Under the pieces are notes generated by a model. It was not told the DNA's origin. It ran no database searches and was given only the letters and a program-made list of their open reading frames with translations. Shown one piece after another: positions 44,907 through 55,133 of a DNA stretch of 64,000 nt. Location of the stretch: the NCBI GenBank assembly GCA_905221605.1, contig CAJNDS010002730.1:1-64000 (forward strand). The letters are read 5' to 3'. Numbering within the stretch: position 1 is the first letter of the stretch; each line of letters opens with the position of its first letter. Position numbers and translations under genes: made by a program. This DNA is from Symbiodinium natans. Its lineage: Eukaryota; Sar; Dinophyceae; Suessiales; Symbiodiniaceae.

Positions 44907-45258
44907 TGAGCCAATGCGAGCACGGCTCTGCAGCTTCAAACACTGTCTGCCAGACATGGGAAAACAAAGGTACCTCAGGTGAAAAACACTCAGCCATGGA
45001 ACTTCTACTCCCAAACACTGTGGGTCGGTTCCTAGCACCTTTTAGGTGCTCTGCTGAGCTTGTGCAGACCCAAACTGGCTTGAGTCACTTCTGGTCACCA
45101 AATACCAGGTCACAAACGGGAAACGAGTTCCAACAAACGAGTTTCGAGAAAAAGAAATCTGCATTGCCTGACATGTCCTCGTGCCTATGCTTCACACTCA
45201 TAGCAGACAACTTAAGTGCACATCACGTGTCAACTGGGTAGGAGGTTCACATATCTCA
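44907..45258 (-). repeat. 5' LTR of element 1
   Basis: 352 bp. It lacks 50 bp present in the 3' LTR, with the junction inside a shared AAA(A) run. That is typical of a deletion between short identical words after insertion. Loss of LTR sequence may affect the element's promoter. Confidence 0.92.
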
Positions 45259-45420
45259 ACTCTTGGCGTCCAGACTGGGAGGGCTCCTGGCAATTGATAG
45301 CAAGTTGTCATGAGGGCTCCGACTGACGCCATGAACCGCCATTAAGTCCTTTCATGGCATGCTGCCTAGCGTGATGTGAGCTCTCACATCTCCTCGCCGA
45401 TACATGCCGCAAAACTACCT
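45259..45420 (+). pseudogene. Gene fragments between elements 1 and 2
   Basis: 45262-45300 reads SWRPDWEGSWQ and matches RRPDWEGPWQ at the end of the 55.1-56.3 kb gene. Positions 45371-45403 (GTGATGTGAGCTCTCACATC, then TCCTCGCCG) match the repeated units at 57356 and 57966. In this copy the two matches are about 75 bp apart, versus about 1.1 kb downstream. Confidence 0.5.
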
Positions 45421-45595
45421 CGGGATGTTCTTGGTTCGGCAACTCTCGTGGTCTATGCCACGAATTGGATCGTGCTTGTCTTCTGTGTGCGCACTGCCTG
45501 TGAAAATCCATGTTTCTTTGTTGATATGATGAACAGGTAGCTGTCTGGCACATGCAGGTAGGGATAAGTTTGACGAGGGAGCAGAGCTTTGTGCC

Positions 45596-47662
45596 ATGGC
45601 CCAACAAGCTGGTGGAAGTCCAGCCGGCTCGCCGAGTGGGAGCCAGGTTCCTGTGCCGGGAGTCGAAGAGTACGACCCGGAGCTGTTTGAACCCACTGTG
45701 CCACCAGAAGTTGGTGCAGCGAGTGCTGGGCAATGTCCAGTGACGCCTGGAACCAGTTCTGGGGCGACTGAGGTACAGCAGCTTCTGATGGCTATGCTTC
45801 AGAACCAGACGGTCGCCATGCAGCAGCAGCAGACTCAGATGCAGCAGCTGTTAGAAGCACAGCAGGCTCATTTGAGGCTCATGGAGCGCCGTTTGGATGC
45901 CGAAGATGAAAGACGAAAGCAGGAGGAGACTGCGAAAGCAGCCACGCCCAACCCGTTTGGGGCTCCAACTGCTACTTCAAGTTCGACGGCATCTTCAGGT
46001 GCCCCTGTTGCTCCATCAAGTGGAGTAGCCTCGGGTTCGCAGAGTTTTACGAGCAGGGCTGAGAAGTACCTGCCCCCTCTGCCTGTCATCAATGGACAGG
46101 AGATGAGCAAAGGACGGATTAGAGAGCTGGAAGAGTGGCATCGTTTCCTTGAAGTTCTTTCCAGTTGGCTTGCTTTGACGGATGATGCTTACGTCAGTGA
46201 ACTTCGTGAGTGTTTGTTCGTCAAGACGGAGATTCAGCAGGTGACTCTACCTCGAGACACAGCTGGAAGAAGTGCTCGTCTGTTTTACCTTTTGCAGCAA
46301 GCTTTGGGAAAGTGGGACCGAGGCATGGAAGTGCTTCGAAGTGTGTCCATGAGACAAGGGAATGCCGCTGCTGGATATGAGAGTGTCCGGGAGCTCTACC
46401 GGCAGTACTCTGTGAACAGTCGAATGGAGGCTGTGTACATCAGGGATGAGCTTTTGAAACTTCATCTTCGATGCGTAAGCATGAAGAGGCCTCTGGACGT
46501 GGTTCGGTATCTGGAAGATGAATTCTCCAAAGGCGATGCCAAGCTGCTTCAGTTTGCAGACTTGAAGATTTCTGCAGGGGATCGGGCGGCGGTACTGCTG
46601 CAAGCAGTATCCCAGCAAGCCCGGGAGTATCTGGTACTCCATGGGCGTACCAGTAGCTGGTCCGAGATGACGGATTCGCTTCGTTTCTATGAGGAGCAGC
46701 TGCGAATGGTGGAAGCCCCCTCTGGAGTGAAAGGTCTGCGGCAGCATGAGCAGAAAGGGAGTCCGAAAGGAACCTCCAAAGGCAAGGAGAAGCGTGAGTC
46801 TGGAAAGACAGAGCAAAAGACTGGCGAATGCTGGTATTGCGGAAAGAGTGGTCACTTCCAGAGCGACTGCCGGCGTCGTATCGCTGATGAAAAGAAAGAG
46901 AAAGACATAAAGGGGCCTGGCAAAGGCAAAGGAAAGGACAAAGGCAGCGAGACGAAGGGCCCGAAAGGGAAGCCGTCACCGAAGCCGAAAGCCAAGGGCA
47001 AAGCGAAGGGCAAAGGGAAGGGCAATCGTGTCCGCTCTGCGCAAGATGGAGAAGAAGAGCCCGAAGGCGAAGCGGTGATGGCGCTCACATCGACAAGTCC
47101 GCCTCCTGAGGTGGCAGCTGCGGCCCATCAGATCCGGCTGACGACCTCGGAGACTGACAGTAGCCTGTGGCTTGTAGATAGTGGAGCAACCACGCATTGC
47201 ATGTCTGCTGCGTTCTTTGAGGAATATGAGATTTTGCGAACCTATGATTTTAGGCCCACACTGTCAAATGCCAGCAATGACAGCGTTGAAGTGTTGAAGG
47301 TTTGTGACGTTCGCGTGCGTTTCGGTAAGCAGACCGTTACGTTGGAGCAGTGTTTGATCACGAATTTGTCGTTCAATGTGTTGTCGCCATACATGGCGTA
47401 TTCCCGAGGATGGTGCACGTTTCTGAACAATCAGCCACACATGTTTCAGAAGAAGACAAAGAGAAGAATCAAATTGTTGATGAAGGACCGTGCATGGTAT
47501 GCAACAGCTGTGCTGCCAGGATTGGGGAAACCTGCAGGACCGACCGCCATGGAGCTGGACGTCCTCAAGGGAAGCGGAGAGGAGGCCAAGCTTGAGGGTG
47601 ATGCTGTAAAGAGCCCTCAAAAGAGCCCGAAGCCTTCACCGAAACCCCAAAAAAGGTCCTAA
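45596..47662 (+). CDS. gag: Element 2 Gag-protease
   Basis: 688 codons from an ATG. It has a Gln-rich coiled segment (MAMLQNQTVAMQQQQTQMQQ, about 60-95), then a capsid-like region (ELEEWHRFLEVLSSWLALTD, MKRPLDVVRYLEDEF, RFYEEQLRMVEAPSG). A zinc knuckle follows (CWYCGKSGHFQSDC, 412-425), then a Lys/Gly/Pro-rich basic stretch and an aspartic protease (LWLVDSGATTHCM, Asp 528). The frame ends at a TAA just after an A6 run (47649-47654). Reading in the +1 frame after that run continues the same Lys/Pro-rich character, so a one-base length change in the run is the likely cause of the stop. Confidence 0.9.
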   Translation: MAQQAGGSPAGSPSGSQVPVPGVEEYDPELFEPTVPPEVGAASAGQCPVTPGTSSGATEVQQLLMAMLQNQTVAMQQQQTQMQQLLEAQQAHLRLMERRLDAEDERRKQEETAKAATPNPFGAPTATSSSTASSGAPVAPSSGVASGSQSFTSRAEKYLPPLPVINGQEMSKGRIRELEEWHRFLEVLSSWLALTDDAYVSELRECLFVKTEIQQVTLPRDTAGRSARLFYLLQQALGKWDRGMEVLRSVSMRQGNAAAGYESVRELYRQYSVNSRMEAVYIRDELLKLHLRCVSMKRPLDVVRYLEDEFSKGDAKLLQFADLKISAGDRAAVLLQAVSQQAREYLVLHGRTSSWSEMTDSLRFYEEQLRMVEAPSGVKGLRQHEQKGSPKGTSKGKEKRESGKTEQKTGECWYCGKSGHFQSDCRRRIADEKKEKDIKGPGKGKGKDKGSETKGPKGKPSPKPKAKGKAKGKGKGNRVRSAQDGEEEPEGEAVMALTSTSPPPEVAAAAHQIRLTTSETDSSLWLVDSGATTHCMSAAFFEEYEILRTYDFRPTLSNASNDSVEVLKVCDVRVRFGKQTVTLEQCLITNLSFNVLSPYMAYSRGWCTFLNNQPHMFQKKTKRRIKLLMKDRAWYATAVLPGLGKPAGPTAMELDVLKGSGEEAKLEGDAVKSPQKSPKPSPKPQKRS

Positions 47663-48249
47663 AGTACCCAAGAAAAGCCCGAAACCCAAAGCGGATGTGG
47701 TGAGTTCGTTGGAGTTCACACCGTTTTCGTTTCTGTTGCGTTCTTTGAAGCATGCAAACCATGTTGAAGAGGTGCCAGTGAGTGAGGTACAGACGTTTGG
47801 ACCGGTTGTGAGCCTTGAGCATGAGACTGGTTGTGCGTTGAGCGTGGTGTGCTTGAACTGGTTGCCTGCGTTGTGGTTGGTTGTGGCATGCTTGGTGGAT
47901 TTGGTTGTGCGCTTGAGACTTGTTGTTGTGCAGTGCAGCATGTTGATGGCGCAGGTGATGAAGTCGTTTGGGTATATTGCTCTTGAAAGACGGATAAAAC
48001 TTGAAGACCTGGGGGTGACCCAGTGTCGTGAATCCGCGAGCAGGTGGGATGATCTGATGCGCTTCGTTTCGTGCAGCCTGGGGTTGCGTCGTTCTCGTCG
48101 TGCCGGTTGCTGCAGTGTTAGGAAGAGAAGCCCGAACCTGAAGCTGAGCCCAAACCTTAAGCTGGTTGTGAGCTGCATGGTTGTGCTGTGTTTGCTTTTA
48201 GGCTTGGGATTGAAGCTGGAGTCTGGGGTAGGATTTGGACGTAAGGGCC
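47663..48249 (+). CDS. Element 2 gag-pol linker, shifted frame
   Basis: After the A6 run the +1 frame is open: KKGPKVPKKSPKPKADVV, then hydrophobic Val/Leu-rich sequence, then DDLMRFVSCSLGLRRSRR. It continues without a stop far beyond this interval. I read it as the original polyprotein frame between protease and integrase. It has no recognisable domain, like the same part of element 1. Confidence 0.5.
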
Positions 48250-49877
48250 ATGTCGGTTTCCCCGAAGACTCCCAGTGGAACGCCACCATCGACGGCCCGC
48301 AGCCCACCGGGCCCACCAAGCCTCCCGGCATCAGACACGTCATCGGAGGCGTCAAGCCCTCGGAGTACCGATGCTCCGAGTCGGTATCTGGAGAAGCTTC
48401 AGAAGATGGGGCGGCGCCGCAGACGTGGAGTATTGAGGAGGTTGAGGCAAGAGGCCCTGGTAGATGGGGCTCCCGAACCAGATGCGGGGGCTTTTCGACA
48501 AGAGCTCCAGAATCTGGGTGCCCGGGAAACCCGCGACCTCCGAAACTCCGTGCTGGAAATGGAGGAATTGGAAGAAGAAGCTTTGGTTGCCGACGATGTG
48601 GTCGAGGTGACTTCCGAGCCAACGACACCTCCGCCATCGCCCATCATGGTTCCTGGAGAAGGCATGGACTTAGGAGCAATGGTGTCGAAGAGGCAGGCGG
48701 AACGATTGTCGAGGGAGGACAGCCCCATTCCGGAGCCCAACTACATTTGGAGAGGAGTGTTGGCGCCAGTGCCATTTCCGAGGCAACCATTGCCGGATAC
48801 GTGGCATGTTGGAACAGCGCGTTCCACGCCGACTGCCAAGGACGATCCACGTGGAGCTCTGCGAGCGAAAGGGCTGCAGGATCGATGTATCCTGGTCCAA
48901 ATCCTGGTGCTTCCTCAGGCTTCAGAGCACCACCATCCCCACCGATGTTCGGAAGGAGAGATGCGGCCAAGGCAAAGGTTCCTTCTTCGAGCTCCCGGGA
49001 CGTACCTCCTCCGAGTTCAGACGACGAAGAGGAGGCTTGGGGGCATTGGAAGCCAGCCAAGGATTCGGCGCCGGCGAAGAAGCCGAAGATGGTACAACGC
49101 CCTGTGCCTCCTCGAAGCAATCCTGCCATGTGGGATCCACGTGTGTGGAAAGCCCGCCAAGAGCTGGATGCCAGCGGGATATGGGAGGATTGGCCATCCA
49201 TGGCTCCGGCTACGTCAATGCCTGCAGAAGGAGCCATGGAAGTGGAAGAAGAGGCGCATACGGCGGAGGAAATCGGTATCCTGCCGGCAGAGGGAGGATC
49301 CGACAATCCTGGAGGCGTCACTTTGGTGGAATCCTCCTTTCTTCGTATGCGGTTCCAGAACTTCATGGCCACGGCGTCCTACCTGGAGGAGCCAAAGACC
49401 CCACCAAAGGGGCCAAAGACCCCACCAAAGGGGTCATCTTCGGAATGGCCAGCCGGTTTGATGCCGCCACCCAAGATCGAGGTACTACCGAAGCCACCGG
49501 GAGTTCCTCAACATCTTTGGCGTTCAATCAATGTGGGGAGCTCTACATTGTGGTTTCCACCACCGATGGGGGCTTGTTGTGGTGGAACCGCAACACAGCA
49601 ACCTCCAGTTGCTCCCATGATGCCAGCACCGATGGCACCGATGACACCACCGCCACGAGCACCGCTGACGCCGCTACCTCCACCGTCGACGCCACACCCG
49701 GACCTTATGCCGCCGGCGTCGATTCCGCTCACCGCTCCGAAGCCCTCACAGGTGTTTGTTCCTTTGAGACCAACGCCGAAAGTGGCAAAGGCAAAGCCAA
49801 AGCCTTCGGCATCACCTGGTGTCTTGGACAGTTTGTTGTCTTCCTCCAGACCGAGGAGTCGGAGCCCCTCAATCTGA
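48250..49877 (+). CDS. ORF-X of element 2, overlapping the polyprotein frame, one internal frameshift
   Basis: It starts at the ATG at 48250 (MSVSPKTPSG). After a Ser/Pro-rich start it has LEKLQKMGRRRRRGVLRRLR and AFRQELQNL, matching element 1's GARRRRLILL and LQEELQ. Between about 48800 and 49000 the coding sense passes to another frame. It continues with SSDDEEEAWGHWKP, ESSFLRMRFQNF, a Pro-rich region and the ending SSRPRSRSPSI before a stop at 49877. These match, in order, DEAWGEW, ESFLRMQ and DRSRSPSP of element 1. Total span (1628 bp) is close to element 1's 1662 bp. Both parts sit in the +1 register relative to the polyprotein frame of their own segment, so a single indel shifted both frames together. 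Confidence 0.6.
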
Positions 49878-52800
49878 GGTCACAAAGGATTCGGAAGCTT
49901 CGGAGACGGTGGAAAAAGAAGACGGAGCGGCTGTTTGGTGCAAGCTTGAAGCCGATTGATCGCACTGGAATGAAAGGTTTAGACCGAGGTCCCTATGCTG
50001 CTGAAGTAGAACAGCGTTTGCATCCGGTTGTGCAGTGCTTGAACCTGTTAGACAGCGTAGGAAGGTCACCTGGTGTGCGTTGTGTAGACAGCGTAGGAAG
50101 GTCACCTGTTGTGCGTTGTGTAGACAGCGTAGGAAGGTCACCTGGTGTGCGTTGTGTAGACAGCGTAGGAAGGTCACCTGTTGTGCGTTGTGTAGGCAGC
50201 GTAGGAAGGTCACCTGTTGTGCGTTGTGTAGACAGCGTAGGAAGGTCACCTGGTGTGCGTTGTGTAGACAGCGTAGGAAGGTCACCTGTTGTGCGTTGTG
50301 TAGGCAGCGTAGGAAGGTCACCTGTTGTGCGTTGTGTAGGCAGCGTAGGAAGGTCACCTGTTGTGCATTGCCTAGGTCGAGGACGTATAACAGTGACTGC
50401 TGAAGTAGGACAGCGTTTGCATCCGGTTGTGCAGTGTGAGACCACGGTAGGCAGACATGTCGTCGTACGTCGTGCGTCGTTTATGTTTCCGGATGGCTTG
50501 AGCGTGTGTCCTTGGTTGATTGAACATGATGATAGTGACCAAAGAAAGGAGGTATCGAGAAGGGAACCTCAGGACGAATCAAAAGATCTGAGATTGAGCA
50601 TGGCTGGTTGTGAACCGTCGCAGTGTTGTGCCTTGGATGATCTTGGTTGTGTTGCGACTGGTTGTGATGCCGTTGTGCCAGTGGTTGAGTGCTCTGAGCG
50701 CGTTTGTGCGTTGAGATTGGAAATGTCGGGTTCAGTTGTGCGAGGTTTGCCAGTGGTGATAGATGTAGACGGGCAAGAGGGGGTTGGCCAGGATCCGGCA
50801 GGAGACCGGGGAGCACCCGCCTTTGAACCATCAGACCCTAGGGGTGACGGGGAAGAAGAGTTGATCCCCGATGTGCCTCCCGATGATGGGAATGATGTCT
50901 ATGTTCCACCGTCTGATCGGTGGTATATGAATCATGTTGCCTGTGGTCATCAGCCATACTCGCCTGACTGTGACATCTGCGTGTCATCACGGGGTGTTAT
51001 CCCGGCAAGACGGAGGAAGGACCCCGAGATTCCGTTGGGATCGTTCTTGACGGATTTTTGGTTCTTCAACAAGGAGTTGAGAGGCTGCACGGTGGTGCAT
51101 GAGCTTAGTGGATACTCCTTCAGCTTTCCCTTTCCAATTGGTCAAGGCATGGCTAAGTTGGTTCAAGGTTTGATTCGAGAGTTGGCGGCCATTGGTGTTC
51201 AAGGACAGCATGTGGTTATGAGAATGGACAATGAGGCAAGCTTGATTGCCCTCTGGAGAAAGGTGGCTAGAGACAAGACCTTCCCAGGACTGTCTATGCA
51301 CTTGGACTTGGCGCCACCCAATCGACCACAAGCCAAAGGCCTAGTCGAAGTTCATGTTCGTTTCTTCAAGGAAAGTTTCTGGGTGAATTGGCTGACTGTG
51401 GAGCAAGCGATGGGAAAGAAGTTGAAGTTGGGCGGTTTGTTGTATGAGGAATGCATCCGGTATGTGACGAGGACAAGGAATTTGTTTTGCGTCGGTGCTT
51501 CCCAGTCCACGCCGCTGGAAAGGTTGCGTAGGCAAAGGATGCCTCAGACGCGAACCTACCCTTTTGCTTGCCAAGGTTTTGTGAAGCCTGTGAAAGTTGG
51601 TCAAGAAGATAGGGGCAAAAGACTGGTAAAATGTCTCTATCTGGGTCCAGGCCGTGTAAACGGCGGAGGTGTGCGCTACATCCCACTGGACCGCCCGGAT
51701 AAAGTGTGTTATGGTTCTGCATTTCGCCCGGACCTCCCGTTTGTCTATCCTGAGCTGACGGTTGAGAAAGTTGCTGATTCAGGGGCTCCGTCGCGTCAAG
51801 ACAACATTGAAAACCGGCCCATCAAGTTCGACCTCGAGCCGCCTCGACAATACAATCCTGGTGAACCTTCGGGGGATCTGGTTGAGAGGGGGACAGGGCA
51901 AGAACTTGTGCCGGATGTTGCTGAGATGGAGGCGCCTGATATTGATATGGACGACATTGTTCCCACGGATGACGAAGGCATGCAAGCTGAGCCGGAGCTG
52001 CCGGTGTCTCCTGTTGGGGAAAACGTGATGCCGGACGCGGACGCGGAAATGCAGGCAGAGCCTGAGCAAGGCGATGAAGCCATTGAAATGGCTATTGATT
52101 GGTTGCAGGATCATGCGCTGCAGTGTTTGTTTGAGCGTGATGACGTGTTGCGCGTTGCGCATGATGTGGTTTGTGCCACCCGCCCGCCCCAAACCTCACG
52201 CCCCTCGGCCTCGAGCGAGTTGAGCTTCACCCTGCGCTTCGGTGGCTCTAAGATCACCGTTGCGGTGCCGGTCGGCGCGGCCGACGAGTACACCGGTGAG
52301 CTCCTCGAGCAGGGCAAGCTCAAAGAGGGGATGAAGCTCGAGATGGAAGAGCTTGATCACTTTGGCGTGTGTCAGGTCATCTCTGCACGGGAGGCCACGA
52401 CACTCGTCAAATCCGACCGAAAACGTGTATTGAGCACCAGATGGGTCCTTCATTACAAGGATGGACATGATCGTGTGAGGTGTCGTTTGGTGGTCCGAGA
52501 CTTCAAAGGATCCACGTCAGCATTGGCTGATGGCATCTACAGCCCAACGACAACCCTGGAATCGGTCCGTTGTCTCCTTGGCATGTACGCGTATTTTGGC
52601 GGAAAAGTGATCAGCGGGGACATTAGTGTTGCCTTTATGCAAGCCCGGCTGTTTACCACCGAGGTGGTGAAGTTACCGGAAAATTGCCGCATGATGGATG
52701 GCAGTTGGGTGCATTGCTTGCTGAAGCGTGCGATGAACGGGTTGCGTATTGGGCCCTTGGCTTGGTTTCGAGAGCTTGGTGAGACCTTGCGGAAACAAGG

Positions 52801-54308
52801 GTTCAAGGTGACGGCCGACAGCACTGTGTACCGCAAAGTGTATCGGTGGAAAGGCACGGATCACATTGTACTTGTTTTGGCGTATGTTGATGATATCTTG
52901 GTTTTCAGCACGAGTCCGGAAGTCGCGGAAAAAGTTTTCGCGGATCTGAGCAAAGTCTTCAAAATGAAGCGGACTGGAGCTTTGGAACCTGGTAAAGCAT
53001 CTGTGATTGCTTTTCTTGGCCGGAACATCTATCAGAAGAAGGATGGAAGTTTGTTTTTCGGTCTGAAGCCAGGCATGTTGAAGTCGTGTGCTGAAGAGTA
53101 CAAGATTACCAAGGAGGCGAAGCTCCCAAAGTTGGAAAGGCTCTGGAAGAGTCTTGAGGAGAAGCCTATCACGCAAGAGGCTTATCAGCGCTCTCGCAGA
53201 GTGCTGGGGAAGCTCAGCTGGATTGCCCTCACTCGGCCTGATTTGCAGTTCGCGGTAGGTTTCCTGGCTCGCTCGCAGTCCAATCCGGATTCCAGGAGTG
53301 AGGCCTGTATGCGTGCGGTGTTGAAGTGGACTCTGAGCTTGAAAGATCAGGTGCAGCAGATTCCTGCGACTTGGATCAATTACGAGCCATCTTCGGACAT
53401 CCACGTCATCGATTGCTTTTGTGATGCCAGCTGGAATTTGCCTTCGGTTTCCGGGGCAGTGTTGAGTTGGCAAGGGAACATGTTGAAATCGTTCTCTCGA
53501 AAGCAATCAGTTGTTGCGCTGAGTAGTGCTGAGGCTGAGTTGAGTGCGTTGGTTGAGACCGTCAAAGAAGCGTTGTTTGCTGGCTTGTTGCAGCAGTCCT
53601 TTCTGGAGGGACTCCCGGAAGACGAGGTCAGTGGAACGTTCGTCATCCACATCAGGACCGATTCGGAATCGGCCAAGGCCATAGCGCTCCTGCGTCGAGT
53701 CCGGCACCTGGAATTAAGGTGCGCGTATCTGCAACAAATGGTCCAGGCCGGCCGGGTTCGTCTGGAGTTTGTGCCGGGAGAGTACAACGCCGCGGATGGA
53801 CTCACCAAAAGCATGACAGAACCAAATCAGCTTGAAAACCTCTATGAGGTCACAGGTTTGGTCCCTTTCCATGAAGTGCTTGGAGAGTTTGACGTTGATT
53901 TGCTTGAAAGTGATGAGACAGGGATGACTGGCTCTTGGGTGCCGGTGGAATATCAAGACCTGTGTGCTGAAATTGCAAGCAACAAGATACCGTTCTTGGT
54001 TGTTGAGTTGTTCTGTCGACCTGAAGGCAGCTTGCAGCGTGCGTGTGAGGAAAAGAAGATTGCGTATGTCGGTGTGACCGAGCAAATGGATTTCTGTGCG
54101 AAGTCCACCCAGCAGTTCCTGTCGGAAATCTTTTCAGTGTTGCAGAGCAGTTTGCAGACAAGGATTTACTGCCACATCTCTACGCCGTGCACCACGGGTT
54201 GTCGGTTCCGCTATCGAGGTTGGAACCGCTTCGATAAGGTGAAATGGGCGGCTAAAGTGGCAGCGCATGCTGAGCACTGGAAGTTGATTCGTGGATTGTT
54301 GAAGCTCC
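48806..54308 (+). CDS. pol: Element 2 integrase-RT-RNase H polyprotein, 3' truncated
   Basis: The frame is open from about 48806 and runs past 54308 into unrelated sequence. The first part (to about 50900) overlaps ORF-X and a 36-bp repeat array. Integrase: zinc site HVACGHQPYSPDCDIC, then catalytic Asp in LTDFWFF, Asp in RMDNEA and Glu in KGLVEVHVRFF. RT: RCRLVVRDFKGSTSALADG, DISVAFMQA and the catalytic YVDDIL (about residue 1360). RNase H: CFCDASWN, VVALSSAEAELSALVE, FVIHIRTDSES. Then comes the extra domain: LVVELFCRPEGSLQRAC, AYVGVTEQMDF, YCHISTPCTTGCRFR. This is cut at about 54308 after KLIRGLLK, before the segment matching the last part of element 1. Confidence 0.9.
50051..50374 (+). repeat. 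Nine 36-bp tandem units inside element 2
   Basis: Each unit encodes SVGRSP[GV]VRCV[DG], keeping the pol frame. The last unit is diverged. The array is framed by two copies of a 38-bp sequence (about 50000-50037 and 50399-50436; core GACAGCGTTTGCATCCGG). This suggests that expansion began between direct repeats. It has no spacers, so it is not a CRISPR array. Confidence 0.95.
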
Positions 54309-54315
54309 CCCTGGC

Positions 54316-54993
54316 TTGGCCCCCATCGCTGCTCGGCAGGTGCCCATTGCCCAGGTCCGCAAGGAAAGTCGGCCCCTCGCACAGGATCACGATGGTTCTC
54401 AAGAGCCGCTGGAACCGCCAAAATCCAAACCGAGAGGGCCAAGCGAACCCAGCACCACTCGCGATCCCAGCATCTCTGCCAATACGCCCCCAATGCAGGG
54501 CAAAACAACATCGGTCTGTGGGCTCATGTGGCGTGCGCTCCAAACAGGACATCACTTTGGGAAGAATGTCAAGCCTAGACCCTACATGAGCCTGCGTGAC
54601 TCGAATCATCTCACGACGCATTGCCAGCAGCTTCGTGCATATAGGACCTATGAAGAGTTGTTAAATGGCTTACCGCACCAGCTGCAGGATTCGGGCGCGT
54701 TGATACAAATCGCAGACACCCTTCTTCATTTGCCTGAGACTTTCCCGGCATCTTATCTGAAGGTCTACGACCCCATCATTGCGCAATGCCTTCGATTGTC
54801 GGGAGCGCTGCAATATGTTGACCTTGCGAATATGTTGGCTTGCCCGGTTCCGCAGTTAGATAAAGCAAGGCTCTCGGAGTCCCTGGTAGGGTATGGTTTC
54901 CTGACCACTGCCCAGTATATTGCGGATCTTTTCTTCGCGGTGGCGGATATGCCGAGCGTCATCAACGCCAGCTTTCCGGCCATGATGTGCTAA
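54316..54993 (+). CDS. Unknown gene, upstream part
   Basis: 226 codons open from an ATG. It begins abruptly where element 2 ends: LAPIAARQVPIAQVRKESRP, a Pro/Ser-rich linker, then a helical part with HCQQLRAYRTYEELLNG, LIQIADTLLHLPETFP, YDPIIAQCLRLSGALQYVDL and TTAQYIADLFFAVADM. The stop at 54991-54993 is followed in the same frame by more protein-like sequence (DPDYWLGALLLAFESHQKG, GLPIVVGFPESDHRITDL) to about 55140. The stop is therefore either a mutation or lies in an intron. I do not recognise the family. It is probably the 5' part of the same gene as 55134-56282. Confidence 0.5.
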   Translation: MAPIAARQVPIAQVRKESRPLAQDHDGSQEPLEPPKSKPRGPSEPSTTRDPSISANTPPMQGKTTSVCGLMWRALQTGHHFGKNVKPRPYMSLRDSNHLTTHCQQLRAYRTYEELLNGLPHQLQDSGALIQIADTLLHLPETFPASYLKVYDPIIAQCLRLSGALQYVDLANMLACPVPQLDKARLSESLVGYGFLTTAQYIADLFFAVADMPSVINASFPAMMC

Positions 54994-55133
54994 TCTGACC
55001 CGGATTATTGGCTGGGTGCGCTCCTGCTCGCATTTGAGTCCCACCAAAAAGGCCCCCTGGAGCGCACGGCCGGACTGCCCATTGTTGTGGGCTTTCCCGA
55101 ATCCGACCACAGGATTACTGACCTTCAGGTCAA

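Larger units (their letters stand above)
35551..45258 (-). mobile_element. Element 1: Ty1/copia-like LTR retrotransposon
   Basis: A 9.7-kb element read on the minus strand with two LTRs in direct orientation (44907-45258 and 35551-35957). It has a primer-binding site two bases inside the 5' LTR and a polypurine tract directly next to the 3' LTR. The gag, protease, integrase, RT, RNase H order is the copia order (integrase before RT). LTR ends form a TGAG...CTCA inverted pair. Flanking five-mers (AGAGT and AGACG) do not form a perfect target-site duplication. Gag is broken, so the copy is probably not autonomous, although its pol frame is open. The LTRs differ at about ten positions in 350, so insertion is not very recent. 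Confidence 0.9.
45420..54308 (+). mobile_element. Element 2: truncated Ty1/copia-like retrotransposon
   Basis: Plus-strand gag, protease, integrase, RT and RNase H in copia order. It is clearly diverged from element 1 but shares its ORF-X and extra C-terminal domain. I find no LTR on either side. The 3' end stops inside the C-terminal domain at about 54308, where an unrelated gene begins. The 5' boundary is unclear. Two frameshifts of opposite sign disturb the gag-pol frame (about 47650 and between about 48800 and 49000). Confidence 0.85.

Noticed and set aside
50051-50374. Regular 36-bp direct repeats that resemble CRISPR repeat length
   Set aside because: Units are contiguous without spacers, lie inside a retrotransposon reading frame and encode a 12-residue repeat. 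No cas genes are present, and the setting is eukaryotic.
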